The position numbers and the translations under genes are program-made. The notes below the pieces were generated by a model. It was not told where the DNA came from, did no database searches, and was given only the letters and a program-made list of their open reading frames with translations. This document shows, piece by piece, positions 55,696 to 63,735 of a stretch of DNA of 64,000 nucleotides (the first letter of the stretch is position 1; each line of letters opens with the position of its first letter). The stretch is from assembly GCF_026230195.1 (NCBI RefSeq), contig NZ_CP036501.1, positions 1,798,001 to 1,862,000 on the forward strand, given 5' to 3'. The stretch comes from Candidatus Paraluminiphilus aquimaris (GTDB lineage: Bacteria > Pseudomonadota > Gammaproteobacteria > Pseudomonadales > Halieaceae).

Positions 55696-56763
55696 TCAAG
55701 CCGCTTCGGTAACTTTCGGTGTCAGTAGAGCCGCGCTAATAAGTTGCTCAGCACGCTCTTGCGCAATCGCTTCAGCGGACATGCCTCGCGACTTTGCCTC
55801 CTCAAGCACCGATCTCAGCCGATCCGGAATGTCGGCTATCCCACGATCAATGATAGCTTGAGAGGCGCCTTGACGCCGATGATAAACATCGATGACACCG
55901 CCAGCGTTGATGAGGTAGTCGGGGCAATAGAGAATACCCGCTCGATCTGCTGCCTGGTGATCGTCACTGGTGAGTAATTGGTTGTTAGCCGCACCGGCAA
56001 CGATTGCGGTGTTGAGCGTTGGAATAGACCACTGGTTTATCACGCCGCCCAACGCGCAGGGCGCGAATACCTCACAGGCCCCATTCATAAGCTCACTATT
56101 GCTTGCAATCTTTACGCCAAGTGTTTCGTTTGCTCGGATACAGTTGTCGTCATTAATATCGCTAGCGGTCACTGCTACCCCCTCATCAATGAGCAGTCGC
56201 GCCAGTTCATATCCAACTTTTCCTAAGCCCTGAATGTTCACCCTAAGCCCGGTAAGTGCGGACTCATTAAATCGAAAGCGGACTGCCTCACGAATACTCA
56301 AAAAAACACCGAGTGCGGTGCTTGGAGAGGGGTCACCGCTATTGGTATCTGAGTCGAGGCCCGCAACAAACTGTGTTGACTCAGCCATGACAGCCATATC
56401 TGCAGGTGTGGTACCGCTGTCTTCTGCTGCGATATACCTGCCTCCGAGTGACGCGATGGCTTCACCCATTGCCTGAAAGAGGCGCGGTGTCTTGTCGGTC
56501 TTTGGGTTGCCGATGATGACGGATTTTCCGCCGCCACTACTAATACCTGCAAGTGCATTTTTATAGGTCATACCTCGCGACAAACGGAGAACATCGGTAA
56601 GGGCCGCATCGGCGCTGTCGTAAGGCCACATCCTGCATCCTCCCATGGCACTCCCTCTAGTGGTGTTGTGTACCGCAATGATGGCTCGCAGCCCCGATGG
56701 TTTATCGTTAACGAATACAACACGCTCATGATCGGAGAACTCGGGGTGAGTAAAGGTATTCAT
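55696..56763 (-). CDS. Leucine/valine/phenylalanine dehydrogenase family protein
   Basis: 355 residues. Active-site segment RGMTYKNALAG contains Lys68, and SSGGGKSVIIG contains Lys80, the catalytic lysine; NAD site INIQGLGKVGYELA-like sequence is at about residue 185 (NIQGLGKVGYELARLL). It should deaminate a branched-chain amino acid oxidatively with NAD. Divergent from an Lrp-family regulator gene, the usual layout of an amino-acid-responsive pair. Confidence 0.9.
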   Translation of the reverse strand: MNTFTHPEFSDHERVVFVNDKPSGLRAIIAVHNTTRGSAMGGCRMWPYDSADAALTDVLRLSRGMTYKNALAGISSGGGKSVIIGNPKTDKTPRLFQAMGEAIASLGGRYIAAEDSGTTPADMAVMAESTQFVAGLDSDTNSGDPSPSTALGVFLSIREAVRFRFNESALTGLRVNIQGLGKVGYELARLLIDEGVAVTASDINDDNCIRANETLGVKIASNSELMNGACEVFAPCALGGVINQWSIPTLNTAIVAGAANNQLLTSDDHQAADRAGILYCPDYLINAGGVIDVYHRRQGASQAIIDRGIADIPDRLRSVLEEAKSRGMSAEAIAQERAEQLISAALLTPKVTEAA

Positions 56764-56954
56764 GGATTCCTCTAAAGTTTAAGTTTGTAGTGAGAGATGT
56801 TTGTTGAGTGCAAGTTCCGCACTAAAGCGCAAACGCGTGCCTAACCGGCCCTTCGGATTTTTCGAGCGAGCATGCGCTATCACCTAGAGTGCTTTTTTGG
56901 CCTCTTTTCTGATCGAATTGTCTGCCTTAATAAGGGAAAAAATATTTCTTTTTT

Positions 56955-56995
56955 ATTGAAATTCGCTCATTTAATGAATATTTTTTGCGTTCAAT
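56955..56995. promoter_or_regulatory. AT-rich operator-like region between the leucine dehydrogenase and lrp-type genes
   Basis: Flanking arms ATTGAA(ATT)CGC (56955-56966) and GCGTTCAAT (56987-56995) form an imperfect inverted repeat around a perfect inner palindrome TCATTTAATGA (56967-56977). It ends 19 bases before the regulator ATG. Size and AT content suit binding by the encoded Lrp-family protein and autoregulation. Confidence 0.5.
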
Positions 56996-57014
56996 TGGGT
57001 TTATTGGACTAATT

Positions 57015-57494
57015 ATGTCTGAGAAGTGGAGTAAGCAGGACGTCGCAATTATGTCGTCTCTGCAGCAAGATTCGAGCGTGTCTACGGCAGCACTTGCCGA
57101 GCGCTTAAATAGCTCACAGTCACCGATTTGGCGGCGTATTAACCGGCTAGAGGAGGAAGGCGTGGTTCAAGGGCGTGTGGCCCTTTTGGACAGGAAGGCT
57201 CTGGGCATGGAGATCGTTGTTTTTGCCACGGTGAATTTAACTCAGACCGGCAGGCAAAACTTGTTGACGTTCGAGCGCGAGGTTGAGCGACACCCAGAAG
57301 TTGTTGAATGCTACACGATGGCGGGCATATGGGACTACGTACTAAAGATTATCTGCCGTGACGTTCGACACTACGAGGACTTCGTAAGGAACACGCTGTT
57401 AAGCGGTGACTTAGTTCGCGAGATGCACTCCCACATTGCAGTGACAGAGATCAAAAACACGACGGAGCTCCCCATCTCAACCCAGCTGGTGTGA
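57015..57494 (+). CDS. Lrp/AsnC family transcriptional regulator
   Basis: 159 residues from the ATG at 57015; an upstream in-frame start adds ten residues. N-terminal helix-turn-helix (STAALAERLNSSQSPIWRRI) and the C-terminal RAM/AsnC ligand domain (VVFATVNLTQTGRQNL ... EVVECYTMAGIWDYVLKI). It probably controls the divergent amino acid dehydrogenase in response to the amino acid, by analogy with BkdR/Lrp. Ends 12 bases from the convergent P450 gene. Confidence 0.92.
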   Translation: MSEKWSKQDVAIMSSLQQDSSVSTAALAERLNSSQSPIWRRINRLEEEGVVQGRVALLDRKALGMEIVVFATVNLTQTGRQNLLTFEREVERHPEVVECYTMAGIWDYVLKIICRDVRHYEDFVRNTLLSGDLVREMHSHIAVTEIKNTTELPISTQLV

Positions 57495-57506
57495 TGCCCC
57501 TAGTAC

Positions 57507-58895
57507 TCACCGAGGCACAGCAACTTGAGTCGGACGTTTGGCGCCCTTGCCATAAAGATTCACTTTAAGGCTTGATATGGCGTGCACGAGGATGATGGGC
57601 TCTATTTTCTGCTTACCCGTCCAATGGATATTGGGGAAGCGCTCAAGAATGCGCTCGTAGGCCATATTGAGCTGCATCTGAGCAATGCGATTGCCCAAGC
57701 ACCGATGCACACCGTGACCGAATGCTACGTGCTTCTCTACGTTTTTGCGTGTCATGTCAAAGACGTCTGGGTTGGGGAAAACAGCGGGATCTCTATTCGC
57801 AGCGCCATACCACATGATGACTTTTTCATCTTCGGCGATCTTTTGGCCGGCGATTTCTGTGTCTTGAGTCGCTGTCCGGCGCATGTGCATGACCGGTGAC
57901 GTCATTCGTAAGGCCTCATGCGACATGCGCTCAATGAGCGAGCGGTCATTGATCACCATTTGTCTTTGTTCTTGGAATTCGGTTAGGAGTCGTATGGTGC
58001 CTGAGAGGGAGTTTCTCGTCGTATCGTTGCCCGCGAAAATAATAAGAAGCCATGACCCGTCTAGGTAGTTCTGAGAGAGCGGCTTCCCATCGAGCGTCGC
58101 GTTTGCAATAACAGTCAGCAGATCTTCTCGTGGATTTTTAATTCGGTCTGCCATGACACGCTCGCCGTAGTCGAACATATCTTCCAGCATTTGATTGAAG
58201 CGGAAAAGAAACATAGGTTCCGCCATGAACATCCGGAAGGGGTGTGTTAGAAATTGTGGCGCAAGCTCCAAATAATGCATCCACTTAATGATGTTTGGAC
58301 GGTCTTCCTCATCGACACCCAGCATCTCGCAGAGCGTATACATTGGCAGCTCGGTCGAGAACATTTTGGCGAAATCGACCTCTGGACCCTGCCGCTCCAT
58401 ATTGTCTAGCAGCTCATCTATTTTTGCGCCGACTCTTGCCTTTAAGGTTTCAACGTATTTTGGGAAGAAGAATTCAGACTGTTGAATTCTGAGATCTCGG
58501 TGTATGTCGGCGTCTAGATTGATGAGTGAGTTGTGCGCCGCGTACATTAAGCGATCGGCCTTCCCACTTGGTGGTAGAACCGCCATATGCATGCTTCCGC
58601 GCTGCGACGAAAAAATATCGGGGTTGAGTTCAACGTGCTTTACATCGTCGTAGCGTGACACTGACCAGAACCCGGAGGTGGGCTTTCGGCCCGGCGTCCA
58701 CATAACGGGAGACTCTTCACGCATTCGTTTGTAGTAGTCAAATGGCTGTCCTCGGGTCCACGCGTTGGTCGAACCGAGATCAAATCCTTTGAGTCGCTGG
58801 TATATCTCGCGGTGCATCGGATTGATGGCGCCAGTGTCTACAAGGATATCGTCACTGACAGACTGATAATGCTCGGGATTTTGCCGCTGGTTCAT
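57507..58895 (-). CDS. Cytochrome P450 (second copy in window)
   Basis: 462 residues, longer than the first P450 by about 45, mostly at the N-terminus. I-helix AGNDTTRN at 288-295, ExxR pair Glu327/Arg330, heme loop FGHGVHRCLGNR with Cys399. The blocks HMRRTATQDTEIAGQK and VIMWYGAANRDP are close to those of the P450 at 2363, so the two belong to related families. No ferredoxin or reductase gene is next to it. Substrate unknown. Confidence 0.92.
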   Translation of the reverse strand: MNQRQNPEHYQSVSDDILVDTGAINPMHREIYQRLKGFDLGSTNAWTRGQPFDYYKRMREESPVMWTPGRKPTSGFWSVSRYDDVKHVELNPDIFSSQRGSMHMAVLPPSGKADRLMYAAHNSLINLDADIHRDLRIQQSEFFFPKYVETLKARVGAKIDELLDNMERQGPEVDFAKMFSTELPMYTLCEMLGVDEEDRPNIIKWMHYLELAPQFLTHPFRMFMAEPMFLFRFNQMLEDMFDYGERVMADRIKNPREDLLTVIANATLDGKPLSQNYLDGSWLLIIFAGNDTTRNSLSGTIRLLTEFQEQRQMVINDRSLIERMSHEALRMTSPVMHMRRTATQDTEIAGQKIAEDEKVIMWYGAANRDPAVFPNPDVFDMTRKNVEKHVAFGHGVHRCLGNRIAQMQLNMAYERILERFPNIHWTGKQKIEPIILVHAISSLKVNLYGKGAKRPTQVAVPR

Positions 58896-59246
58896 GACTA
58901 CACTCTTTGGGTCGATTGCTGATCTCAGCGCCTAGAGTATCGAAAAAATCCGGTGGCGGCGTAGCCTCGTCCAGGTTTTCTCACGACTATGAGTCGAGTG
59001 CCCTCAGCGAGTTGAAGTTAGGGCAGTACGTGGGTCTTTGGACTTAGCGCAAAAGCCCGGTTACTGTGTTAGTGAATTTCCATTTGGAGAGGCGGGTGTT
59101 TAAGAACGAGACAGAGCGCGCTTTCGTTTTGGTAATGCTGATGTGTGGGTTTGTATTCCTTTGGTTGACAGTGAGCGATCTGGCCTTTGGGAGCCGCTGA
59201 AGGGTTCGTAGCGGTAACGAAGCAGCGCGATCGAATATAAGACTCG
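58896..59246. other. Intergenic stretch without a supported gene
   Basis: Divergent space between the P450 and methyltransferase genes. It holds a small perfect hairpin CGACT-ATG-AGTCG near 58985, a TTGACA at 59165-59170 without a matching -10 at standard spacing, and TATAAG just before the methyltransferase. Nothing clearly functional. Confidence 0.5.
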
Positions 59247-59879
59247 GTGAAGTTCATGGGTGAGCAGGCAGATATTCACGTCAAAATCTTATCAGCAGAA
59301 TCGACAGATGAGTTGATGGAGGTTTATGACGGATGGGCAGCACGCTACGACGACGAGCTGCTTGAAGAGTGGGGTTACACGAGCCCGCAAAAAGCAGTGG
59401 ACTTGCTTTGTGCATCTATGAAGTTGAGCGACCTGCGAGTTTTAGATGCAGGCTGCGGAACCGGATTGGTTGGATCGCTTTTGAAAGGGGCTGGCGTACC
59501 CAACATAACGGGCATTGATTATTCCTCGGGGATGCTCGCAAAAGCGCAAGAGAAACGTATTTACGATGCGCTTCACATGATGGATATGAACCAAACGCTC
59601 GAGTTGGCCTCAAACAGTTTTGATGCGGTGACCTGCATCGGCACCTTCACCTCTACGCACGTAAAGCCCGATGCGGTTCGTGAGCTTGTCCGTGTTACTC
59701 GCCCAGGCGGTTTGGTGATTTTTACAGTCAGAGACGACTACTGGAGAGCCACCCATTTTGTTGACTTGGTTGTGGAGTTGCACGCGACAAAATCTGTGTG
59801 CCTTGAGCAGATTCGGCTTGAGCCTTACATTCATTCCGAAGGCTCTGAATGTCGTTTTGTTGTGCTCACGGTCCTCTGA
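59247..59879 (+). CDS. Class I SAM-dependent methyltransferase (METTL27-like)
   Basis: 210 residues from GTG (or ATG at 59256). N-terminal YDGWAARYDDELLEEWGY and SAM motif VLDAGCGTGLVGSLL, then GIDYSSGML and VTRPGGLVIFTVR. The AARYDxxxxxWGY pattern is like the Williams-Beuren region methyltransferase METTL27 and its bacterial relatives, whose substrates are not established. Isolated gene; divergent from the P450. Confidence 0.88.
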   Translation: MKFMGEQADIHVKILSAESTDELMEVYDGWAARYDDELLEEWGYTSPQKAVDLLCASMKLSDLRVLDAGCGTGLVGSLLKGAGVPNITGIDYSSGMLAKAQEKRIYDALHMMDMNQTLELASNSFDAVTCIGTFTSTHVKPDAVRELVRVTRPGGLVIFTVRDDYWRATHFVDLVVELHATKSVCLEQIRLEPYIHSEGSECRFVVLTVL

Positions 59880-60202
59880 AAGCGAGATACGTGAGCTGGC
59901 TCGAATGCGATAACCCCGCACTACCACTCCGGTGACTGTAGCGATGGGAGTGTCGTGATGAGGGCACCGCAACGACCCCAAACGGCGCTTAACTGTGATC
60001 ACGATGTGACTGTGCTGCTTGGAGGACGCTGCAAACTGTGTCGGCGGCGTCCCGCTATAAAGCGCGGGCAAAATGGTGGGTACTTAAGTTAGAGAAGTTT
60101 TTGCCCTGGTGGGCTTTCGACAAATAAAGTGCTCGTTTTTGCTGGTGAGTTCGTACACCATCTCCTTTAAGTACGGATTCGAAAAATAAGAAGAGAATTG
60201 TT
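59880..60202. other. Intergenic stretch without a supported gene
   Basis: 323 bases between the methyltransferase and VOC genes. A short stem CCCGC/GCGGG lies near 60050-60068. No convincing open frame or RNA gene; the long antisense frame here is a shadow of the methyltransferase. Confidence 0.5.
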
Positions 60203-60616
60203 ATGTCAAACACGTTTCACTTAGCGGTACCGGCAGGGGACTTAGCCGACACACTGCCTTTTTACACTCAGGTATTGGGCTGTGCGAGCGGTAACAGCGA
60301 AAAAGGCAGATGGATCGATATCAACTTCTGGGGAAACGAGTTGACCCTGCACCAGAGCGAGGAGCGCCTCCCCGGCGTTCGCCACGACGTTGATATGGGC
60401 AACGTTAGTGTTCCACATTTTGGTGCGCACATGCCTGAGGAAGAGTTTCAGGCACTCAAGAAGCGCATCGAAAGCAGTCAATTTGACTATCTAGATCCGC
60501 CTTATCGACGATTCAAAGGGACTGAGTTTGAACAAGAGACCTTTTTTATCTCCGATCCCAATGGCAATGTCTTGGAGATGAAAACGATGGTAAACCCCGC
60601 GGTTTTGTTTGGTTAA
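60203..60616 (+). CDS. VOC (glyoxalase/bleomycin resistance) family protein
   Basis: 137 residues. FHLAVPAGDLADTLPFYTQVLG at the N-terminus is the VOC beta-alpha-beta start, with His6 a likely metal ligand; FISDPNGNVLEMKT is the closing strand with Glu ligand. GAAGAG precedes the ATG. Could be a dioxygenase, isomerase or binding protein. No neighbours with shared function. Confidence 0.88.
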   Translation: MSNTFHLAVPAGDLADTLPFYTQVLGCASGNSEKGRWIDINFWGNELTLHQSEERLPGVRHDVDMGNVSVPHFGAHMPEEEFQALKKRIESSQFDYLDPPYRRFKGTEFEQETFFISDPNGNVLEMKTMVNPAVLFG

Positions 60617-61004
60617 ATATGTCGTATGTGCGTCTGCGACGCATGTGCAACGGGGGCTTATAATCAGCAGCTCACGGTAGTTGGGGCTAGTGTTCTATCG
60701 TTGGTTTTAGCATTTTTCAGTGCTGGGTCATCACAAGATCTAAGCCGCAACTAAAAGAGGGGAGGCAGAACTCTCGTCACTGTCGCAGTTGTTCCCCGCT
60801 CGATACTTCAGAAGCAAATTCGGAAAGATAGGTCTTTAGACGCCAGGCCGGGATTGGGATCGTTGGACTGGTGTTGGATTTGGGTTGGTCCATCAGAGGC
60901 TGACTTTCTTTCGGCTGTCACCATCGTCACCTCAAGGAGTTGCAAACTTGATTTTCCGATAGCGTGATATAGCTTTTAAGTACTCCCATTTGTAACGACC
61001 GTCC
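60617..61004. other. Intergenic stretch without a supported gene
   Basis: 388 bases. A hairpin TGCGTC-TGC-GACGCA (60629-60643, extendable by G-T pairs) follows the VOC stop without a T-run, and TATAAT occurs at 60659-60664 with no good -35. No coding frame supported; a small RNA cannot be excluded. Confidence 0.5.
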
Positions 61005-62126
61005 ATGAGATTCCTGCTTTACACTTTTTTTGCTTCTACCCTGTTCGCCTCCAGCACGGTCGCTAGTGATAACGGTCGCTTCTTACAAAAAGGACTCGAG
61101 GTCCTGTACCAACAGGAGGTGAGTCGTTATCGCTCGTGTCAAAGGGCGGATAATTCCTTCTGTCGATTTTCGGAACTAAATTTTTTCCTGGGGCTTTTGG
61201 ATTTAGCCGGCCCTGTTTACATGGCTGACCCCAAATACCCTGCAGTAGCAGAGCGATCCCGGTGGCAAGCAGTGGTAGAAGCCGTTTTGGTGATATCAGA
61301 CCAGGGCACGGTAAGCGATGTAGAGACCCTTTACTGCGAGTCAGGGCGAACAAGAGATATTAAGCTTCGTTGGCGATGGGAGCTAGAGGGTCCCTTTTGC
61401 AAAGAATTTCGATATGCCGCTGAAAAGGCATTCAGTGAATATAAATTCCTAAAGACTCCGGAGTCTCTAAAGGGTGCTGAGAGGTTGGCGAACGTTGGAT
61501 TGGCCTTTCGAATGCTCGATCTTACGGGGCGAACCGACCATGACGAGAATCAACAGTTATTGGATCTTAACAAAGGCCAAGTACGGACATTGCAGAAGTT
61601 CTTCGAATCTGAAGACTGGGAGGGCCTTAGAGAATATGCGCTCGAGCGCCGAGATGAGAGTGACGTTTTTGAATACTACCTTGGTAATGCCGCTTGGGAA
61701 TCAGGTAACAAAACCGCGGCTATTCAACACTTCTCTACGTTCTTGAGGGAAGGCGGAGATCGATATTGGCACTTTGGTACAAAAGCGATGGTAATCGCTA
61801 TAGATCATTTTTACGAAGTGGGGGATGACCAGCAGGTTGTTGATCTAGGAAATGCATTTTTACTCGAGGAATACCTCAATACGGGAAATTCAGTCGCTAA
61901 GCCCCTAGTTGCTGAGGCGCTGACAAAATATGCGATTTCCTTAACGTTAATTGACGATCAGGAGCTTGCTCAATCCTTGTATTTGTTACGAGCAATGGAG
62001 AACGTAGGGCTTTACCGTGGAATTCCCAAGGAACTTAACGAGGTGATTCAAACGCAAAGAAACCATCTAGAGTCGCAGATCATCGCCATTGGCAGATCCA
62101 AGGTCGAGCAAGAGCGGACCGAATGA
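61005..62126 (+). CDS. Exported protein with TonB-C-like domain and helical-repeat C-terminus
   Basis: 373 residues. Signal peptide 1 to about 20 (RFLLYTFFASTLFASSTVA). Residues about 72-150 (YMADPKYPAVAERSRWQAVV ... VSDVETLYCES ... FRYAAEKAFSEYKF) follow the TonB C-terminal pattern PxYPxxAxxxxxxGxVxxxxxVxxxGxVxDVxVxxS with a late aromatic. Cys45, 53, 111 and 132 may form disulfides. Residues 165-373 are helical and TPR-like (YYLGNAAWESGNKTAAIQHF). There is no N-terminal membrane anchor and no ExbBD nearby, so it is probably not an energy transducer. Domain call is from pattern reading only. Confidence 0.7.
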   Translation: MRFLLYTFFASTLFASSTVASDNGRFLQKGLEVLYQQEVSRYRSCQRADNSFCRFSELNFFLGLLDLAGPVYMADPKYPAVAERSRWQAVVEAVLVISDQGTVSDVETLYCESGRTRDIKLRWRWELEGPFCKEFRYAAEKAFSEYKFLKTPESLKGAERLANVGLAFRMLDLTGRTDHDENQQLLDLNKGQVRTLQKFFESEDWEGLREYALERRDESDVFEYYLGNAAWESGNKTAAIQHFSTFLREGGDRYWHFGTKAMVIAIDHFYEVGDDQQVVDLGNAFLLEEYLNTGNSVAKPLVAEALTKYAISLTLIDDQELAQSLYLLRAMENVGLYRGIPKELNEVIQTQRNHLESQIIAIGRSKVEQERTE

Positions 62127-62176
62127 AATGCTCAGAAAAAAGGTGACCCTTGGGCTGAGGAATACCCTTTAGTGCC

Positions 62177-62266
62177 ATGAGATTGGAGGTAAAACCCTCG
62201 TTTAGCCTCTCAATGGCCGCTGCACACCGGAGTATAGAAAATTTAAATTTGGCAAGTGAGAAGTAG
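62177..62266 (+). other. Short open frame (29 codons) directly before the flagellin-like gene
   Basis: ATG to TAG, ending eight bases before the next gene, in a different frame. No ribosome site. The text SLSMAAAHRSIENLNLASEK faintly recalls the start of flagellin (SLNAQRNL...LEKL), so it may be a decayed N-terminal piece, but the match is weak. Confidence 0.15.
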
Positions 62267-62274
62267 GCGTTCAA

Positions 62275-62478
62275 ATGAGCCGTGTTGAGTGGCCCTTAAG
62301 CACCGTTCAGATCACCAGAGGAGATTCTGCTGCCAAGCCTCGTATTGTTGATGCTGACTACGCAGCTGAAAAAGCAAAGCTGGCAAAACATCAGATACTG
62401 CAACAGGCGTCTATGTCTATGTTAGCTCAGGCTAATTCGCGACCAGAGATGGTTCTAAGGTTACTGTCGGACCTTTAA
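62275..62478 (+). CDS. 67-residue protein matching the flagellin C-terminal D0 domain
   Basis: The last two thirds (RIVDADYAAEKAKLAKHQIL, then QQASMSMLAQANSRPEMVLR and LL) fit the flagellin C-terminal consensus RIxDADYAxExAxLxxxQILQQA...LAQANxxPxxVLxLL almost residue for residue. The first 24 residues are unrelated. GTAGG precedes the ATG at about seven bases, so it could be translated. Flagellins are usually above 270 residues; here only D0 is present. It may be a gene remnant, or a small protein that binds flagellar chaperones or filament ends. No other flagellar gene is in the window. Confidence 0.7.
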   Translation: MSRVEWPLSTVQITRGDSAAKPRIVDADYAAEKAKLAKHQILQQASMSMLAQANSRPEMVLRLLSDL

Positions 62479-62603
62479 TTCACCTGATACAGCTATATGC
62501 CTCGTCTCAAGCCCTCGGTCCTGAGGCTCTAGCCTTAACGCTAGTAAATATGAGTGCAGATCACCCTCAAGGCATTTGATATTTATTATTTTTTTTTGGG
62601 AGG

Positions 62604-62680
62604 TGGCGCGCCCACCAGGACTCGAACCTGGAACCTGCCGCTTAGAAGGCGGCTGCACTATCCGGTTGTGCTATGGGCGC
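62604..62680 (-). tRNA. tRNA-Arg (anticodon TCT)
   Basis: 77 bases including CCA, read on the minus strand. Acceptor GCGCCCA pairs with TGGGCGC, discriminator G; anticodon stem GCCGC/GCGGC encloses CTTCTAA, giving TCT for AGA; T arm CCAGG-TTCGAGT-CCTGG. A CATACT -10-like hexamer with GC-rich discriminator lies upstream at 62699-62704. Confidence 0.95.
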
Positions 62681-62720
62681 AGAGGGTATGCGGGCGCGAG
62701 TATGGCATAAACTATCGGGG

Positions 62721-63038
62721 TTATTCCACGATATCGCGACCTTGGCAGTCCTTACCAGGCATCGGTTTTTCAGTCCAAATTTGCAGCAGTTGCATGATCG
62801 CGGTTACAGCGGCGATTAGCAGACAACTGATCTGTATAGAGCTTGGGAGCGAATCGGTTGTGGCCACCTCTACCAGAATCGTCGTGATCGATAAGCAGTA
62901 GGTGGTTACAAGCGCCCGGGCCGTGTTGGGAGCTCGGGAATCAGCGGCGCCTTCATGCATTGAGTGACTGAGCCTAAAACCCAGCCAAAGACCAATAAAT
63001 GAGGCGATAAGCCAGAGAGATGTAGAGGCGTCAGCCAT
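62721..63038 (-). CDS. Small membrane protein of unknown function
   Basis: 105 residues from the ATG at 63038 (an ATG seven codons earlier is less likely). Three hydrophobic segments: LWLIASFIGLWLGFRL, ALVTTYCLSITTILVEV and ISCLLIAAVTAIMQLL, with a hydrophilic tail. No family recognised. It lies downstream of the TetR gene by 88 bases and upstream of tRNA-Arg, same strand. Confidence 0.6.
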   Translation of the reverse strand: MADASTSLWLIASFIGLWLGFRLSHSMHEGAADSRAPNTARALVTTYCLSITTILVEVATTDSLPSSIQISCLLIAAVTAIMQLLQIWTEKPMPGKDCQGRDIVE

Positions 63039-63126
63039 GTTTTCAACCGCACATTGCATTTACAAAATTAGTCACGATGGGGAATGTATAAAACCTTCGT
63101 CGCCGAGTCGAGCCTCATGGGAAGCC

Positions 63127-63735
63127 TCAGACCGCAACGCTTAAAATGGCGCGGGTTGCAGTCCGTAGTAGCGCATCGGCATCCGCATCTTCGTCAAAGG
63201 TATCCAAGAGGCGATTATGTTGCAGTGTGGCAATACCATGCGCGGTTGACCACAAAAGCGTGGCGGTCTGTAACGCCGTATCGACAGACTCAGGTCGGTG
63301 CTTTCTGAAGTAGAGCTCAATGGCCTCATGAACTAATTGAAACCCTGTTCGTTTTGCCCGTGCTTCAGCGCGTCGCTCATCGGCATCGCCATGGTTTTCC
63401 CACATGAGGCCAAAAAACGCTTTTTTGTCCATGGCAAAGCGCAGGTACGCGGCGCCAAGTGCATCGAGGTGCTCGAGTGTCCCGTGCTCGACTTTGTCTT
63501 GTGCGCTAGTGGTGTATTCCATAATGCCAATATGAGCGAGCTCTCGCACTGCGGTCAGCAGCGCATCTTTGTCCTTAAAGTGTCGATAAAGCGCGGGAGC
63601 ACTGACACCCGTGCGCTTAGCAACTTGAGCAATGGTGATGTCGTAGCTACCCATGGCCTCAATAAGCTCTGCCGCGGCGATGATCGCGCAGTTACGTAAA
63701 TCGCCGTGATGATAGGGCGTGATTGCCTGATTCAT
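63127..63735 (-). CDS. TetR family transcriptional regulator
   Basis: 202 residues. The N-terminal helix-turn-helix is YDITIAQVAKRTGVSAPALYRHFKDKDALL (about residues 32-60); the C-terminal ligand domain has the WHG-type segment LLWSTAHGIATLQ. Its ATG overlaps the RND gene stop by four bases, so it is translated after the pump and likely regulates it and responds to its substrates. Confidence 0.9.
   Translation of the reverse strand: MNQAITPYHHGDLRNCAIIAAAELIEAMGSYDITIAQVAKRTGVSAPALYRHFKDKDALLTAVRELAHIGIMEYTTSAQDKVEHGTLEHLDALGAAYLRFAMDKKAFFGLMWENHGDADERRAEARAKRTGFQLVHEAIELYFRKHRPESVDTALQTATLLWSTAHGIATLQHNRLLDTFDEDADADALLRTATRAILSVAV

Noticed and set aside
59610-60071. 153-codon frame antisense to the methyltransferase and reaching into the gap
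   Set aside because: Most of it overlaps the real gene and the rest shows no family or ribosome site.
61005-62126. The exported protein as a true TonB energy transducer
   Set aside because: It lacks an N-terminal anchor and the proline-rich spacer, and no exbB/exbD genes are near.
62604-62680. tRNA-Arg(TCT) as an integration site of a genomic island
   Set aside because: No integrase and no direct repeat of the tRNA 3' end was seen in the window.
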